Origin: Exiguobacterium aurantiacum
GTDB lineage: Bacteria; Bacillota; Bacilli; Exiguobacteriales; Exiguobacteriaceae
Length of the DNA stretch: 64,000 nt
Direction: 5' to 3'
Assembly (NCBI RefSeq): GCF_024362205.1
Contig: NZ_CP101462.1
Location: 1,640,501-1,704,500, forward strand
Notes under the pieces: model-generated
Database searches by the model: none
Told to the model about the DNA's origin: nothing
The model's input: the letters and a program-made list of their open reading frames with translations, nothing else
Shown here: positions 1-8,516 of the stretch, one piece after another
Layout of the letters: each line of letters starts with the position of its first letter
How positions within the stretch are numbered: position 1 is the first letter of the stretch
Program-made: the position numbers and the translations under genes

Positions 1-546
1 GAGTGCGAGGACAACCCCGACCATGAGCATGAGCGACGTCCAAGCGAGTTCGTCGAGCCCGAGCAAGGTTGTCACCCGCTCCCGGTTCATGACGACAAAC
101 ACGTTGACGATCGTCGCGACGGACACCCAGCCGATGTAAATCGAGAACGGGAACCGGTCGAGCCAACTTGTCGACGTCCGGAAGGCGATGTAATAGAGCC
201 AGGCGAGCGTCGCAAGAAATGCGACCATGACGACGAGCGAGGCGATGAACCATTCGTTCGTGAACGTAAGTAACCAGAGCCCGTTCAAGATACACGAGAC
301 GAGAAAGCCCGCTTTCATCCGGTTCGCCTGCCGGTTCGCAACCGACCCTTTCTTCAATTGCAAGACAAGCCAGACGGCGAGCGCGATATAAATCACGCCC
401 CAAATCGAGAACGCGTAGCCGGCCGGTTTGAAGTAAATGTCGATTCGGTCCGATACGGCCGCGTTTTCACCGCTCGCGAAGTAGTTGATGACGATTGTCG
501 CTAAAAACGCCAGCCAGTTGATTAATGGCCATTTTGATAAGTCCAT
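1..546 (-). CDS. TspO/MBR-related membrane protein, C-terminus cut by window edge
   Basis: The minus frame is open for 182 codons from ATG 546 to the window edge, so the C-terminus is missing. The translation is very hydrophobic, with about five membrane segments. It contains FKPAGYAFSIWGVIY near residue 40, which resembles the tryptophan-rich TspO/MBR family of porphyrin/sterol-binding membrane proteins. The only strong ribosome site (AAAGGAGGTG, about 567-580) lies roughly 22 bases before this ATG. An in-frame GTG overlaps that site, so the true start is uncertain. Family membership is read from the motif and topology only; substrate and role are unknown. Confidence 0.7.
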   Translation of the reverse strand, partial: MDLSKWPLINWLAFLATIVINYFASGENAAVSDRIDIYFKPAGYAFSIWGVIYIALAVWLVLQLKKGSVANRQANRMKAGFLVSCILNGLWLLTFTNEWFIASLVVMVAFLATLAWLYYIAFRTSTSWLDRFPFSIYIGWVSVATIVNVFVVMNRERVTTLLGLDELAWTSLMLMVGVVLAL

Positions 547-663
547 AAATAGGATCTTCCGAAGAAGACCTGACACCTCCTTTATTAGCATAGTTTTCTA
601 TACCCATGTGCCAACGCTCATACACATCTGGACTAGCTCCTGAATAAATCGCTGGACACACAT

Positions 664-694
664 AACAAAACGACTCCGGCGTTAACCGGAGTCG
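664..694 (-). terminator. Rho-independent terminator of the aldo/keto reductase gene
   Basis: The nine-pair arms CGACTCCGG (671-679) and CCGGAGTCG (686-694) form a hairpin. On the minus strand it is followed by a T-rich tract (TTTTGTT). It lies downstream of the reductase stop codon. Confidence 0.85.
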
Positions 695-771
695 TCTCGA
701 AGAAGCGGCAGTGTCACCGCATTCGGTATTTTAGTCGTCCACCTCAGTTCATGGACAATAGCATCAATTGT

Positions 772-1584
772 TTAGAAATCGATCTCGTCCGGGTCTGGAC
801 CGAGGCGGTCATGTGTCGCTACGGCGTCGATTTTCGCCAAGTCGTCCGCATCAAGCGCGAAGTCGAACACTTCGAAATTCTCTTGAATGCGGTGCGGTGT
901 GACCGATTTCGGAAGTGCGACATTCCCGGTGTCTAAATGCCAGCGAAGCACGACTTGCGCCGGCGTCTTGCCGTGTTTCTCCGCGATTTCAGCGAAAGTC
1001 GGGATATCGAGGAACTTCCCTTGCATGAGCGGACTCCATGCCTCGACTTGAATGCCCTCGTCTTGGCAGTATTCAACGAGGTCCGGTTGCGGCAGTTGCG
1101 GGTGCAACTCGATCTGATTGATGAGCGGCGTCATGAGACCCGCTTCTTTCAACGTATCGAGATGATGTTCTTTGAAGTTCGACACGCCGATCGCCTTGAT
1201 TTTCCCGGCCTCATAAAGGTCGATCAAATCTTTCCATGCCTCGACGAACCCGTCGACTGGCCAGTGGAGGAGGCAGAGGTCCAAATAGTCCGTCTCGAGT
1301 CGAGCGAGTGATTCGTCAAACGCTTCTTTCGTCCGGCGCTGGCGGATATCTTCATTCCAAATCTTCGACGTCAAAAAGATATCTTCACGAGCGACGCCTG
1401 ATGTTTGAATCCCTTTGGCGACGCCTTCTTCATTCTTATAAACGGCTGCCGTATCGATATGGCGATATCCGACTTTCAGTGCCTCGGCGACAGCCTGTGG
1501 CGCCTCCGTCTCGTTGTCGACTTGCCATACCCCAAAGCCGATCATTGGAATTTTGACACCGTTGCGTAACGTTGCGAGTTGCAT
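772..1584 (-). CDS. Aldo/keto reductase (2,5-diketogluconate reductase/YvgN type)
   Basis: 270 residues, the usual length of bacterial AKR5-type NADPH-dependent carbonyl reductases. The catalytic tetrad is visible as D44, Y49, K74 and H107 (the last in LLHWP). The NADPH-binding end carries LPKSVTPHRIQEN, typical of the family. The start is supported by GAAAGGGGAATG shortly before ATG 1584. It appears monocistronic, with a terminator just downstream. Expected role: cytosolic reduction of aldehydes, ketones or methylglyoxal; the physiological substrate cannot be read from the sequence. Confidence 0.92.
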   Translation of the reverse strand: MQLATLRNGVKIPMIGFGVWQVDNETEAPQAVAEALKVGYRHIDTAAVYKNEEGVAKGIQTSGVAREDIFLTSKIWNEDIRQRRTKEAFDESLARLETDYLDLCLLHWPVDGFVEAWKDLIDLYEAGKIKAIGVSNFKEHHLDTLKEAGLMTPLINQIELHPQLPQPDLVEYCQDEGIQVEAWSPLMQGKFLDIPTFAEIAEKHGKTPAQVVLRWHLDTGNVALPKSVTPHRIQENFEVFDFALDADDLAKIDAVATHDRLGPDPDEIDF

Positions 1585-1650
1585 ACAATCATTCCCCTTT
1601 CAAAACTGTTCGAGCTGATTGTATCATACCCGTCATTCTATTTCGAAAAA

Positions 1651-2448
1651 CTAAATCGTCAAATCTTTTCGGGTAAAACGTCCATAAGACAACAGCATTG
1701 CGACGATGAGAAGTCCCCCCAACCAGATGAAAGAACGAAACGCTGACTCGCCTTGGATTTGAGCGTTGGCGTCAAACAACGAGAAAATCGACAGCGCATT
1801 CAACCAGTCGAGCTGGTCACTAAATCCCGAGAAGACGTTCGCCATCAAGAAGAGCGCGAAAATCCCACCCGTGACCATATATGACCGTGTGCTGTCGTCG
1901 AACAGGCTTGCGAGCACATAGGCGAGCGCACCGAGGACGACTAGAATCAGTCCTGCGTTCAACTGAAGCGTCCACAGTAAGCCGATGTCAATCTGTAAAT
2001 TAAACAACACGTTGGCGAGCATCAGACTGAGCCCGTTCAACCCGACGAGCATACCACTCGCGATCACAAGCAACACCATACTAGCCGTCACGTAACCAGC
2101 ACGTGAAATCGGTGCGGCCAAATAAAGCATGACCTCACCCGAATCGACCGGTTTAGCCATGAGCCGTGAGGCGAATGTGAGCGCGAACAGGATGGCCAAT
2201 ACGTAAAAGATGAGCCCATAGTAATTGCCCGCCAGCAGATTGATGACGTTGTCCATCGCCAAGTTCGGATCGATTTTGAACACTTCGAGCAACTCCGGTG
2301 GCAACGAATCCAACTTTCCTTCAATCAGCCCCGTCTCTTGGATGGATGGGAACACTGCCGCCAAAAAGAACAAGTAGAGGCTCGTTCCGAGTGAGTACCC
2401 GAGAATCCAGCTCCGGTTTTGTTTAAACAGTGCCGAGATGAGAACCAT
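1651..2448 (-). CDS. ABC-2 type exporter permease
   Basis: 265 residues with about six hydrophobic segments and a large extracytoplasmic loop after the first. The start codon follows directly on the stop of the upstream ATPase gene (TAAATG), and GGAGGCGAAATAA provides the ribosome site, so the two are translationally coupled. It should form the membrane half of an ABC exporter with the neighbouring ATPase. A divergent TetR regulator 120 bases upstream of the operon probably controls both. The cargo (drug, lipid or peptide) is unknown. Confidence 0.88.
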   Translation of the reverse strand: MVLISALFKQNRSWILGYSLGTSLYLFFLAAVFPSIQETGLIEGKLDSLPPELLEVFKIDPNLAMDNVINLLAGNYYGLIFYVLAILFALTFASRLMAKPVDSGEVMLYLAAPISRAGYVTASMVLLVIASGMLVGLNGLSLMLANVLFNLQIDIGLLWTLQLNAGLILVVLGALAYVLASLFDDSTRSYMVTGGIFALFLMANVFSGFSDQLDWLNALSIFSLFDANAQIQGESAFRSFIWLGGLLIVAMLLSYGRFTRKDLTI

Positions 2449-3321
2449 TTATTTCGCCTCCCCATAATATTGCATGAACAGATGCTCGAGTTCGTCGGTG
2501 CCGCTCGACAACGACTGGACATCATGACGGACGAGTCGATGAATCAAGTCGTTCAACTCTTCGACTGTCGATAAAGTGACGGTGACCACCACACCGTCAC
2601 GCGAACCGATTTCTTCGCTCAATCGCTGGGCTGCCGCCTCGTCCTTCAATTCGATCCGATACGTCTTCTGACTATGCCGTTTCAATTCTGACATCTCCGC
2701 TTCGATAATCATCCGACCGTCACGGATGAGTGCGGCCCGGTCACACGTCTTCTCCATCTCCGGGAAGTGGTGGGAACTCATCAAGACCGCCTTGCCCGCC
2801 TTCTTCTCGGCAATGACCCAGTCGACGAGTCGCTCTTGCATGAGCGGGTCGAGCCCGCTCGTCGGTTCATCGAGAATATAAACCGGCACATCTTTCATGA
2901 AACACGTGACGATGGCGAGTTTTTGTTTCATCCCTTTCGACATCTTGCGCACTTTGAGTGACGTATCGAAGGCGAACACGTCACGCAACGTCCGTTCGCG
3001 CTCAGCGCTCGTCACATGAAGTTTTCGAGTCAGCCGGATGACATCTTCCCCGGTCATGTCCTGCGGATAATTGATCTCGCCAGGCAAATAGCCGACAAGC
3101 GCCTTCACCGTCTCACTCTCGTTCCAGCAGTCATGTCCCATGACGGTGGCAATCCCGGAATCGGCATGGAGCAATCCCATTAAGTGACGAATCGTCGTCG
3201 ATTTGCCCGCTCCGTTGGGCCCGATAAATCCAAACACGGTTCCCGGCTCGACCGTGAACGACACGTCAAAGATGCCGTGTGACAGATCGAAACGCTTCGT
3301 CAGTCCTTTAATTTGAATCAT
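2449..3321 (-). CDS. ABC exporter ATP-binding protein
   Basis: Numbering from a possible GTG at 3330, the Walker A motif GPNGAGKST lies at residues 37-45, the signature SKGMKQ near 131, Walker B ILDEP at 152-156 and the switch His at 187. The domain is followed by a C-terminal extension of about 90 residues usual for DrrA/CcmA-like exporters. I place the start at ATG 3321 because AAGGAG (3335-3330) is then eight bases upstream; the GTG at 3330 overlaps that ribosome site. It energises the adjacent ABC-2 permease. Confidence 0.92.
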   Translation of the reverse strand: MIQIKGLTKRFDLSHGIFDVSFTVEPGTVFGFIGPNGAGKSTTIRHLMGLLHADSGIATVMGHDCWNESETVKALVGYLPGEINYPQDMTGEDVIRLTRKLHVTSAERERTLRDVFAFDTSLKVRKMSKGMKQKLAIVTCFMKDVPVYILDEPTSGLDPLMQERLVDWVIAEKKAGKAVLMSSHHFPEMEKTCDRAALIRDGRMIIEAEMSELKRHSQKTYRIELKDEAAAQRLSEEIGSRDGVVVTVTLSTVEELNDLIHRLVRHDVQSLSSGTDELEHLFMQYYGEAK

Positions 3322-3336
3322 CGTACTCACTCCTTA

Positions 3337-3421
3337 GTTTTGAAATTTATTATATATATTATTACAAAACTAGTATATCACGTTATTTTTTGAAATGGAA
3401 ATGGTATATTGATTACAAAAC
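3337..3421. promoter_or_regulatory. Two tandem inverted repeats, probable TetR-family operators
   Basis: GTTTTGAAAT (3337-3346) faces ATTACAAAAC (3361-3370), and TTTTTGAAAT (3387-3396) faces ATTACAAAAC (3412-3421). The two inverted repeats have near-identical architecture (34 and 35 bp), and their centres lie about 50 bp apart, close to five helical turns. They fill the divergent promoter region between the ABC operon and the TetR gene, so they are the likely binding sites of that regulator. Confidence 0.6.
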
Positions 3422-3442
3422 ATCATTGAAGCGAGGGTCATC

Positions 3443-4006
3443 ATGGATGGATTCACAAAACGAACCGAAACAAAACGGAGAGCAATCTTAGATGCGGCCT
3501 TTCGGCTGATGTCCGAGAAACAGTCACGTTTCACGGTGAGCGAGCTCGCTCGCGCCGCCTCGGTCTCACCGGTATCAATCTATAACTATTTCGGGTCGAA
3601 GGAACAAGTGATTGTCGCCGTTTTGACCGAAATGACGGAGGAACAGATGGGATGGATCGAGTCACAAATCGCTGACCATGTTCCGTTCGATCAATTGCTG
3701 ATTGAGATTTTGTCTCGAAAAATCGAGACGGCAGGACTGTTCGATGAGGCGATCACGACGATGATTCAAGCGGACGCATCGTGGCAACAGTTGGCAGGAC
3801 GAGGCTACGCCGCGTTTCGGCAATTGATTGAGTACGGGAAGACGAGCGGGGCCATCGACCCGGAGCTGTCGACCGATTCGTATTTACGCTACGTTCAACT
3901 CGTGCAGCAGGCGATTTTATCCGACCCGAGCCTGTCGACGTCACCGATGACCGAATCGATGCAAGACTATTTCCGATTTTTCCTTCACGGTATCATCCGG
4001 AAATAA
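3443..4006 (+). CDS. TetR/AcrR family transcriptional regulator
   Basis: 187 residues. The N-terminal helix-turn-helix spans roughly residues 10-55, with the typical TetR stretch ending in SIYNYFGSKEQVIVAV. The remaining all-helical part would be the ligand-binding and dimer domain. The start follows a modest GAAGCGAGGG ribosome site. It is divergent from the ABC exporter pair, and the space between holds paired inverted repeats, so it most likely represses the exporter and itself until a ligand binds. Ligand unknown. Confidence 0.9.
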   Translation: MDGFTKRTETKRRAILDAAFRLMSEKQSRFTVSELARAASVSPVSIYNYFGSKEQVIVAVLTEMTEEQMGWIESQIADHVPFDQLLIEILSRKIETAGLFDEAITTMIQADASWQQLAGRGYAAFRQLIEYGKTSGAIDPELSTDSYLRYVQLVQQAILSDPSLSTSPMTESMQDYFRFFLHGIIRK

Positions 4007-4009
4007 CTT

Positions 4010-4062
4010 AAAAGTCGCCTCGCACTTCTTATACGTATAAGAAGTGCGAGGCGACTTTTTAT
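4010..4062. terminator. Bidirectional terminator made of a 50-bp perfect palindrome
   Basis: Positions 4010-4034 and 4035-4059 are exact reverse complements with no spacer, and the ends are A- and T-rich. It begins three bases after the tetR stop and faces the convergent gene at 4089, so it can terminate both. The gap-free 25-pair arm is unusually long. Confidence 0.85.
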
Positions 4063-4088
4063 ATTCCGGTAACGTAGTAGAAGAGATG

Positions 4089-4436
4089 CTACTCTTGAAG
4101 TTCAGGGGGGATGTACGAATCCACATCCAATTCGTCTCCACAGGCGATAATCAATTCCGAGCTTTCAGGCGTCATGAAAACGCCCATGCGTTGACAAACC
4201 AGTCCTTCCATCATCGGTTCAACATGAACGTGTCGACCGACTTCAAAGCGGTGGGCCATGCGAATCAACTCTGTGCCGAGCCCAATCATGGCATTTCGGC
4301 TCAATGAAATCATCACTCTTGGTTGTTGTCTTGCACTTTCTCCATTTTGGTCCAATACAAGTACCGTCCCAACATTATCCGCCAGCTGCTCAAACTCATC
4401 ATTCTCATCATCCATCAAATCAAATTCGTACCGCAT
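4089..4436 (-). CDS. Conserved-looking protein of unknown function
   Basis: 115 residues, acidic at both ends, with no membrane segment or signal peptide and no family I recognise. Coding is supported by AAGGGGGTACGA just before the ATG, neighbour-like codon use and a position between a terminator and the oxidase gene. It follows the oxidase gene at 4457 by only 20 bases, so the two may share a transcript. Confidence 0.7.
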   Translation of the reverse strand: MRYEFDLMDDENDEFEQLADNVGTVLVLDQNGESARQQPRVMISLSRNAMIGLGTELIRMAHRFEVGRHVHVEPMMEGLVCQRMGVFMTPESSELIIACGDELDVDSYIPPELQE

Positions 4437-4456
4437 TCGTACCCCCTTTCTGATGC

Positions 4457-5575
4457 TTAGCTGTCTTTCGTTCTAAACACCGATTCCGCAATCGGATAAA
4501 GCGACATGTCAAGCTCGCAGTCTCCGGTCAGAACGAGGTCGGCGAGCACTTTCCCGATGAACGGACCGACCGTCAAGCCGGACGACCCGAGACCGTTGGC
4601 GACGAGCAACTGCTCCGCACCTGGCACGCGGCCAAGAATCGGAATCGAGTTCGGGGTGACCGGACGGAAGCCGACCCGCGTCTCAATCAGTTCGGCCTCG
4701 GCGAGTCCCGGGGCCGATTCCAGCCCTTTCGAGAGCACTTCATGAATTCCGATTGCCGTCGGCCGTGTGTCGAACGCCTTGCCCCGTTCATGCGTCGAGC
4801 CGATGACGATGCGTCCTTCTTCGAACCCGAGCAAATAGCGGCGCCGCGGCGGCATGACGACCGGCCAGTCGGACGCGTCCGTATCCGGCAGCTGTACGTG
4901 CACGATTTGCGCTTTCTCGCCAGCGACACGGGCCGTGTAGCCGATCGGCTCCATCAACTCGGGCAACCACGCCCCGCAAGCGAGCACGATCTCATCCGCC
5001 TCATAGCGGACTCCGTCACACTCGACGTGATAGCCGTCCGCTTCAACGAGGACGGCCGAACCGTCAATCAAGGTCACGCCTCGTTTCACGGCGACTCGTT
5101 CGAGCGCCGCTCTTAACTTCTCCCCATCGACGCGTGCCCCGCCTTCGACGAGGAGGGCGTCATATTCGTCCGAGAGCGGCGGGAACAATGCTCTCGCTTC
5201 TTCTGCAGTCAACCGGGTCAAGTCGCCGATTTCCGGGGCTTCTTCCCGGCGTAGCACCATCCGTTCTTGCATCTCGTTCAATTTTTTGTCTTCGTGCAAG
5301 GCGAGCGTCCCGACGCGTTTATAGCCGGTATCCGTCTCCCCTTCTCGCTTCAAATCGTCGACGACGGTCGCGTAGTAGTGCGCACCGCCTTTAGCGAGCG
5401 CGTACCAAGCCTTGTTCCGGCGCTGGGCGATCCACGGACAGACGATGCCCGCCGCCGCGTCGGTCGCTCGACCCTTTTCTTTCCGGTCGATGACGGTGAC
5501 GTCGGCTTGTCCGGCCAGATGGTACGCGGTCGAGATCCCGACAATTCCTGATCCAATCACAATCACTTTTTTCAT
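4457..5575 (-). CDS. FAD-dependent oxidoreductase of the DAO family (YurR/glycine oxidase type)
   Basis: 372 residues. The N-terminus is a Rossmann fold with the dinucleotide motif GSGIVG at residues 8-13 and the acidic end of strand 2 near VIDRKE. A typical DAO-family stretch (DAAAGIVCPW) follows, and the C-terminal LGSSGLTVGP closes the FAD site. Length and layout match Bacillus YurR-like D-amino acid/glycine oxidases. Expected reaction: FAD-linked oxidation of an amine or amino acid. The ribosome site is weak (GATGATGG about 13 bases upstream). Confidence 0.85.
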   Translation of the reverse strand: MKKVIVIGSGIVGISTAYHLAGQADVTVIDRKEKGRATDAAAGIVCPWIAQRRNKAWYALAKGGAHYYATVVDDLKREGETDTGYKRVGTLALHEDKKLNEMQERMVLRREEAPEIGDLTRLTAEEARALFPPLSDEYDALLVEGGARVDGEKLRAALERVAVKRGVTLIDGSAVLVEADGYHVECDGVRYEADEIVLACGAWLPELMEPIGYTARVAGEKAQIVHVQLPDTDASDWPVVMPPRRRYLLGFEEGRIVIGSTHERGKAFDTRPTAIGIHEVLSKGLESAPGLAEAELIETRVGFRPVTPNSIPILGRVPGAEQLLVANGLGSSGLTVGPFIGKVLADLVLTGDCELDMSLYPIAESVFRTKDS

Positions 5576-5629
5576 AGCATTCGCGCCATCATCGGTTCGA
5601 TGACGGCTTCACATCCTTTCTTTTCATAA

Positions 5630-5656
5630 AAAATCACCGGCCCGAAGGCCGATGAT
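5630..5656 (-). terminator. Rho-independent terminator after the Bax-inhibitor-like gene
   Basis: ATCACCGGCC (5633-5642) and GGCCGATGAT (5647-5656) pair around CGAA, and the minus strand continues into a run of T. The hairpin overlaps the stop codon. Confidence 0.8.
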
Positions 5657-6390
5657 CAGTCGCGCATGGCGAGGCGATACAGTAAATCAAGAATTTCAAT
5701 GTAGAGCCAGATAAGCGTCACAATTAAACCGAACGCCGCGACCCATTCGAGCTCTTTTGGAGCCCGGCTCTCGACTTGACGAGCGATATAGTCGAAATCA
5801 AGCACGAGCGCGAGCGAGGCGATGATGACGATCACAAATTGCACGCCGATGGCGAGCGGTGACGAGCCCGTCATGAACGGGAGTCCTGAACCGAAGAAAC
5901 TCATCCCGATTTGAACGAGATAGAGCAACATGACCGTAAAGATCGCGGCCGTGACGCCGGCGCGGAACTTTTGCGTCACTTTGACGAGACCCGTCGAGTA
6001 GACGAACCACATCGCGAACGCGACGATGAACGTCGTCAACACGGCACGGCCAACGATGCCCGGAAGCATCGCTTCGAAGAAGTACGAGATTAACCCGACG
6101 AATACACCTTCGACGATACCATACAATGGCGCGACGACCGGAGCCGTCCTCGGTTTGAACGTGATGACGAGTGCCAAGACCAAACCAAGGATGAGCGAGC
6201 CGATCATGAGCGGAAACAGCAATGCTTCCCCGATTGTCGGCACGAGCATCCACGTCGTTCCGGCGGCTGCCGTGACGAGCAAGAGTAACGTGAACACTTT
6301 CGACCACGTACCGGCTTTCGTCATCGGCGTGGCGCTATAAGCTGTTGTCTCCATTGATTTACGGAGAACTGGATTCGATTTAAGCTTCAA
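5656..6390 (-). CDS. Bax inhibitor-1/YccA-like membrane protein
   Basis: 244 residues with seven predicted membrane segments from about residue 30 to the end. The order and small-residue pattern resemble the bacterial Bax1-I group. SNPVL close to the N-terminus is typical of this group. The start used is TTG 6390, preceded by AAAGGGG about ten bases upstream; an ATG lies 12 codons downstream as an alternative. Homologues are inner-membrane proteins linked to ion leak or protease control; no specific role can be read here. Confidence 0.85.
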   Translation of the reverse strand: MKLKSNPVLRKSMETTAYSATPMTKAGTWSKVFTLLLLVTAAAGTTWMLVPTIGEALLFPLMIGSLILGLVLALVITFKPRTAPVVAPLYGIVEGVFVGLISYFFEAMLPGIVGRAVLTTFIVAFAMWFVYSTGLVKVTQKFRAGVTAAIFTVMLLYLVQIGMSFFGSGLPFMTGSSPLAIGVQFVIVIIASLALVLDFDYIARQVESRAPKELEWVAAFGLIVTLIWLYIEILDLLYRLAMRD

Positions 6391-6416
6391 CTGTCGTTAA
6401 CCCCTTTATTCTATTT

Positions 6417-6941
6417 TCAGTTCTTGGCCATGACTTTGATGAATTCCCGCATATAGTCAGGCAGGTCAGGCGGACGGCGGCTCGAGACGATATGACCGTC
6501 GACGACGACCGGCTCATCGTGCCAAACCGCACCCGCGTTTTCCATATCATCTTTAATGCCCGGTGTGCTCGTGACGTTGACACCATCAAGAATCTTCGCT
6601 GAAATCAATACCCAGCCAGCGTGACAGATTTGACCGATCGGCCGCTTCTCGTCATGCATATAGCGGACGAACCCTTTCACTGAATCGAATCGGCGCAACA
6701 AGTCTGGTGACCAGCCACCTGGGACGAGGATAGCGTCGTATGATGAGATGTCGACGTCATCGAACGCGATGTCCGATTTGGCTGGAACGCCGTACTTACC
6801 GATATAGGCGTGATCCGCCTTCTCGCCGGCGAGGATGACGTTTGCGCCTTCCTCGCGTAACCGATGGACCGGATACCATAATTCTAAGTCTTCAAAGTCG
6901 TCACTGACGATTTGCAGGACATTCTTACCTTGTAATTGCAT
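6417..6941 (-). CDS. DJ-1/PfpI family protein (YfkM/YraA type)
   Basis: 174 residues, full length for the family. The nucleophile elbow QICHAGW places the reactive cysteine at C106 next to H107, and acidic E17/E20 in DFEDLE supply the partner residue. Bacterial members act as deglycases or general stress proteins that protect against reactive carbonyls. ATG 6941 follows AAAGGGAGGGATTCG. It stands alone between the Bax-inhibitor gene and the oxidoreductase gene. Confidence 0.9.
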   Translation of the reverse strand: MQLQGKNVLQIVSDDFEDLELWYPVHRLREEGANVILAGEKADHAYIGKYGVPAKSDIAFDDVDISSYDAILVPGGWSPDLLRRFDSVKGFVRYMHDEKRPIGQICHAGWVLISAKILDGVNVTSTPGIKDDMENAGAVWHDEPVVVDGHIVSSRRPPDLPDYMREFIKVMAKN

Positions 6942-7037
6942 CGAATCCCTCCCTTTATTTGTCTTTCACAAGTATACCCTATAAGACACGTGGCGAAAAC
7001 AGGGACGATTGACGAAACGCACGTCGCTTAACTTGAA

Positions 7038-7958
7038 TCAATTTGCTTGTGCCACGGTCATGATCACATTCCCAGCCTTTCCTCCGGCATCAACGTATCG
7101 ATGCGCCGCGACGATGTCCTCGAGCGGATAGACCGAATCGATGACAGCCTTTAACTGCCCGGCTTCAAACAGCTCTTTCAAGAAAGTTAGATCCTCTTTC
7201 CGTTCACTCGCAGGTCCTTGTCCGGCGACAGAACTGAATTTCCCGTGTTCGGCGACATGCTTCCGGGCCAAACGCTTATCGATGTTCCCAGCCGCATCGA
7301 ATACGGTGTCGTATGTGGTCAGTTTCTCGTCGTAGCCGTCTATGGTGTAGTCAATCACGATATCCGCGCCGAGACTTTTGACGAGTTCGAAGTTCCGCTC
7401 CCGACAGACTGCCGTTACGTGAGCCCCGTAATATTTCGCGATTTGAACGGCCATCGAACCGACTGCTCCGGAGGCTCCGTAAATCAAGATGGTCTTCGCT
7501 TGTTCGATGTTTACTTTGCGCAAAAAATGAAGGGCTGTCGTCCCACCAAACGGCAAGCTGGCCGCTTCGATAAAACTAGCGTTTGTCGGCATACGTTCGA
7601 TACATTTATTCGCTTTGACACACGCATATTCGGCATAGCCGCCGAACCGCATCCCGGTCAGCGCATAGACACGGTCACCGACCTTGAAGTCTTCAACGCG
7701 ACTACCCGTCTCGACGATCTCCCCTGCCAAAACGACACCAAGAATCGGTTGGCGCGGCGCCTTGAAACCGACGATGACTCGCATCGGGAGCTTACCTAGA
7801 GCCGGTACATCAAGAGCCCGTAATCGACGGTCGCCGGAATGGACGGCAGAGGTGTGAACTTTGATCAACAACTCATCCGATTTTGGCACAGGCTTGTCGA
7901 CCTCTCGGAGCTGTAACACGTCAGGTGGCCCATATCCGGTACAAATCACTGCTTTCAT
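7038..7958 (-). CDS. Zinc-independent medium-chain dehydrogenase (quinone oxidoreductase-like)
   Basis: I start at ATG 7958 (MKAVICTGYG) because AGGAGG sits about nine bases upstream; the frame is open 36 codons further but without family similarity. This gives 306 residues. The GroES-like N-terminal half is followed by a Rossmann NADPH site with YGASGAVGSMAVQIAK near residue 150. The structural-zinc cysteine cluster of alcohol dehydrogenases is absent, so it belongs with NADPH:quinone/enone reductases. Substrate unknown. Confidence 0.88.
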   Translation of the reverse strand: MKAVICTGYGPPDVLQLREVDKPVPKSDELLIKVHTSAVHSGDRRLRALDVPALGKLPMRVIVGFKAPRQPILGVVLAGEIVETGSRVEDFKVGDRVYALTGMRFGGYAEYACVKANKCIERMPTNASFIEAASLPFGGTTALHFLRKVNIEQAKTILIYGASGAVGSMAVQIAKYYGAHVTAVCRERNFELVKSLGADIVIDYTIDGYDEKLTTYDTVFDAAGNIDKRLARKHVAEHGKFSSVAGQGPASERKEDLTFLKELFEAGQLKAVIDSVYPLEDIVAAHRYVDAGGKAGNVIMTVAQAN

Positions 7959-8010
7959 CGTAACCCTCCTCTTAAGACGTGCAGTAGTTACTAATGAATT
8001 CACCGTCTCA

Positions 8011-8044
8011 ATAAAATAAAACCAGATGGAAAAGTCATCTGGTT
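8011..8044 (-). terminator. Rho-independent terminator after the small membrane protein
   Basis: AACCAGATG (8020-8028) and CATCTGGTT (8036-8044) pair around seven bases. On the minus strand the hairpin is followed by TTTATTTTAT. It separates the 8063 gene from the dehydrogenase gene. Confidence 0.8.
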
Positions 8045-8062
8045 CCTGGAATGAGTTTTTCA

Positions 8063-8344
8063 TCAAACAAGCTGAGGAATAAGAATGACCGCCAACAGAA
8101 AAACGGAAGTGATTTTTACTTTGTTACGATTCAATGCGAAAGGAAGCAGAAATAACCCAAGAAAAGTAATGGCAAGGGCGATAAGTCCATGGATGAAGTA
8201 CCCTTCAGTGGATGCGATTGGGATGCTGATCACATGAATGGTTGGATTTAAGAAAAAGCCCATCGTTTCAAAAACAAGATTTCCGATTAGGCCAAGGCTC
8301 AGTAAGCATACGGATAATATGAAAATTAATGATTGCTTCTTCAC
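8063..8344 (-). CDS. Small integral membrane protein, function unknown
   Basis: 93 residues with three hydrophobic segments (about 6-26, 48-70 and 77-92). GTG 8344 is chosen because AAAGGAGG lies six bases upstream. The DNA here and in the next gene is visibly more AT-rich than the surroundings, which could indicate later acquisition. I do not recognise a family. Confidence 0.7.
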   Translation of the reverse strand: MKKQSLIFILSVCLLSLGLIGNLVFETMGFFLNPTIHVISIPIASTEGYFIHGLIALAITFLGLFLLPFALNRNKVKITSVFLLAVILIPQLV

Positions 8345-8516
8345 GATAATCCTCCTTTTGAACGTTCATCAATCAACATGACAAGGTAGACTCGTTTGTC
8401 TTCTTTATTATAAACAATCACATATTATTTATGGAAAAAATTTCAACCAGTTCGGTTACAATGAGATTGATTCTAATCAATTTATTGAAAGAACTTTCAT
8501 ACGAAGGAGGCTCACT

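Noticed and set aside
5576-5625. Leader peptide overlapping the FAD oxidase start (ATG...CTATGA)
   Set aside because: The seven-codon frame lacks its own ribosome site; it looks like chance overlap, though the oxidase start is weak.
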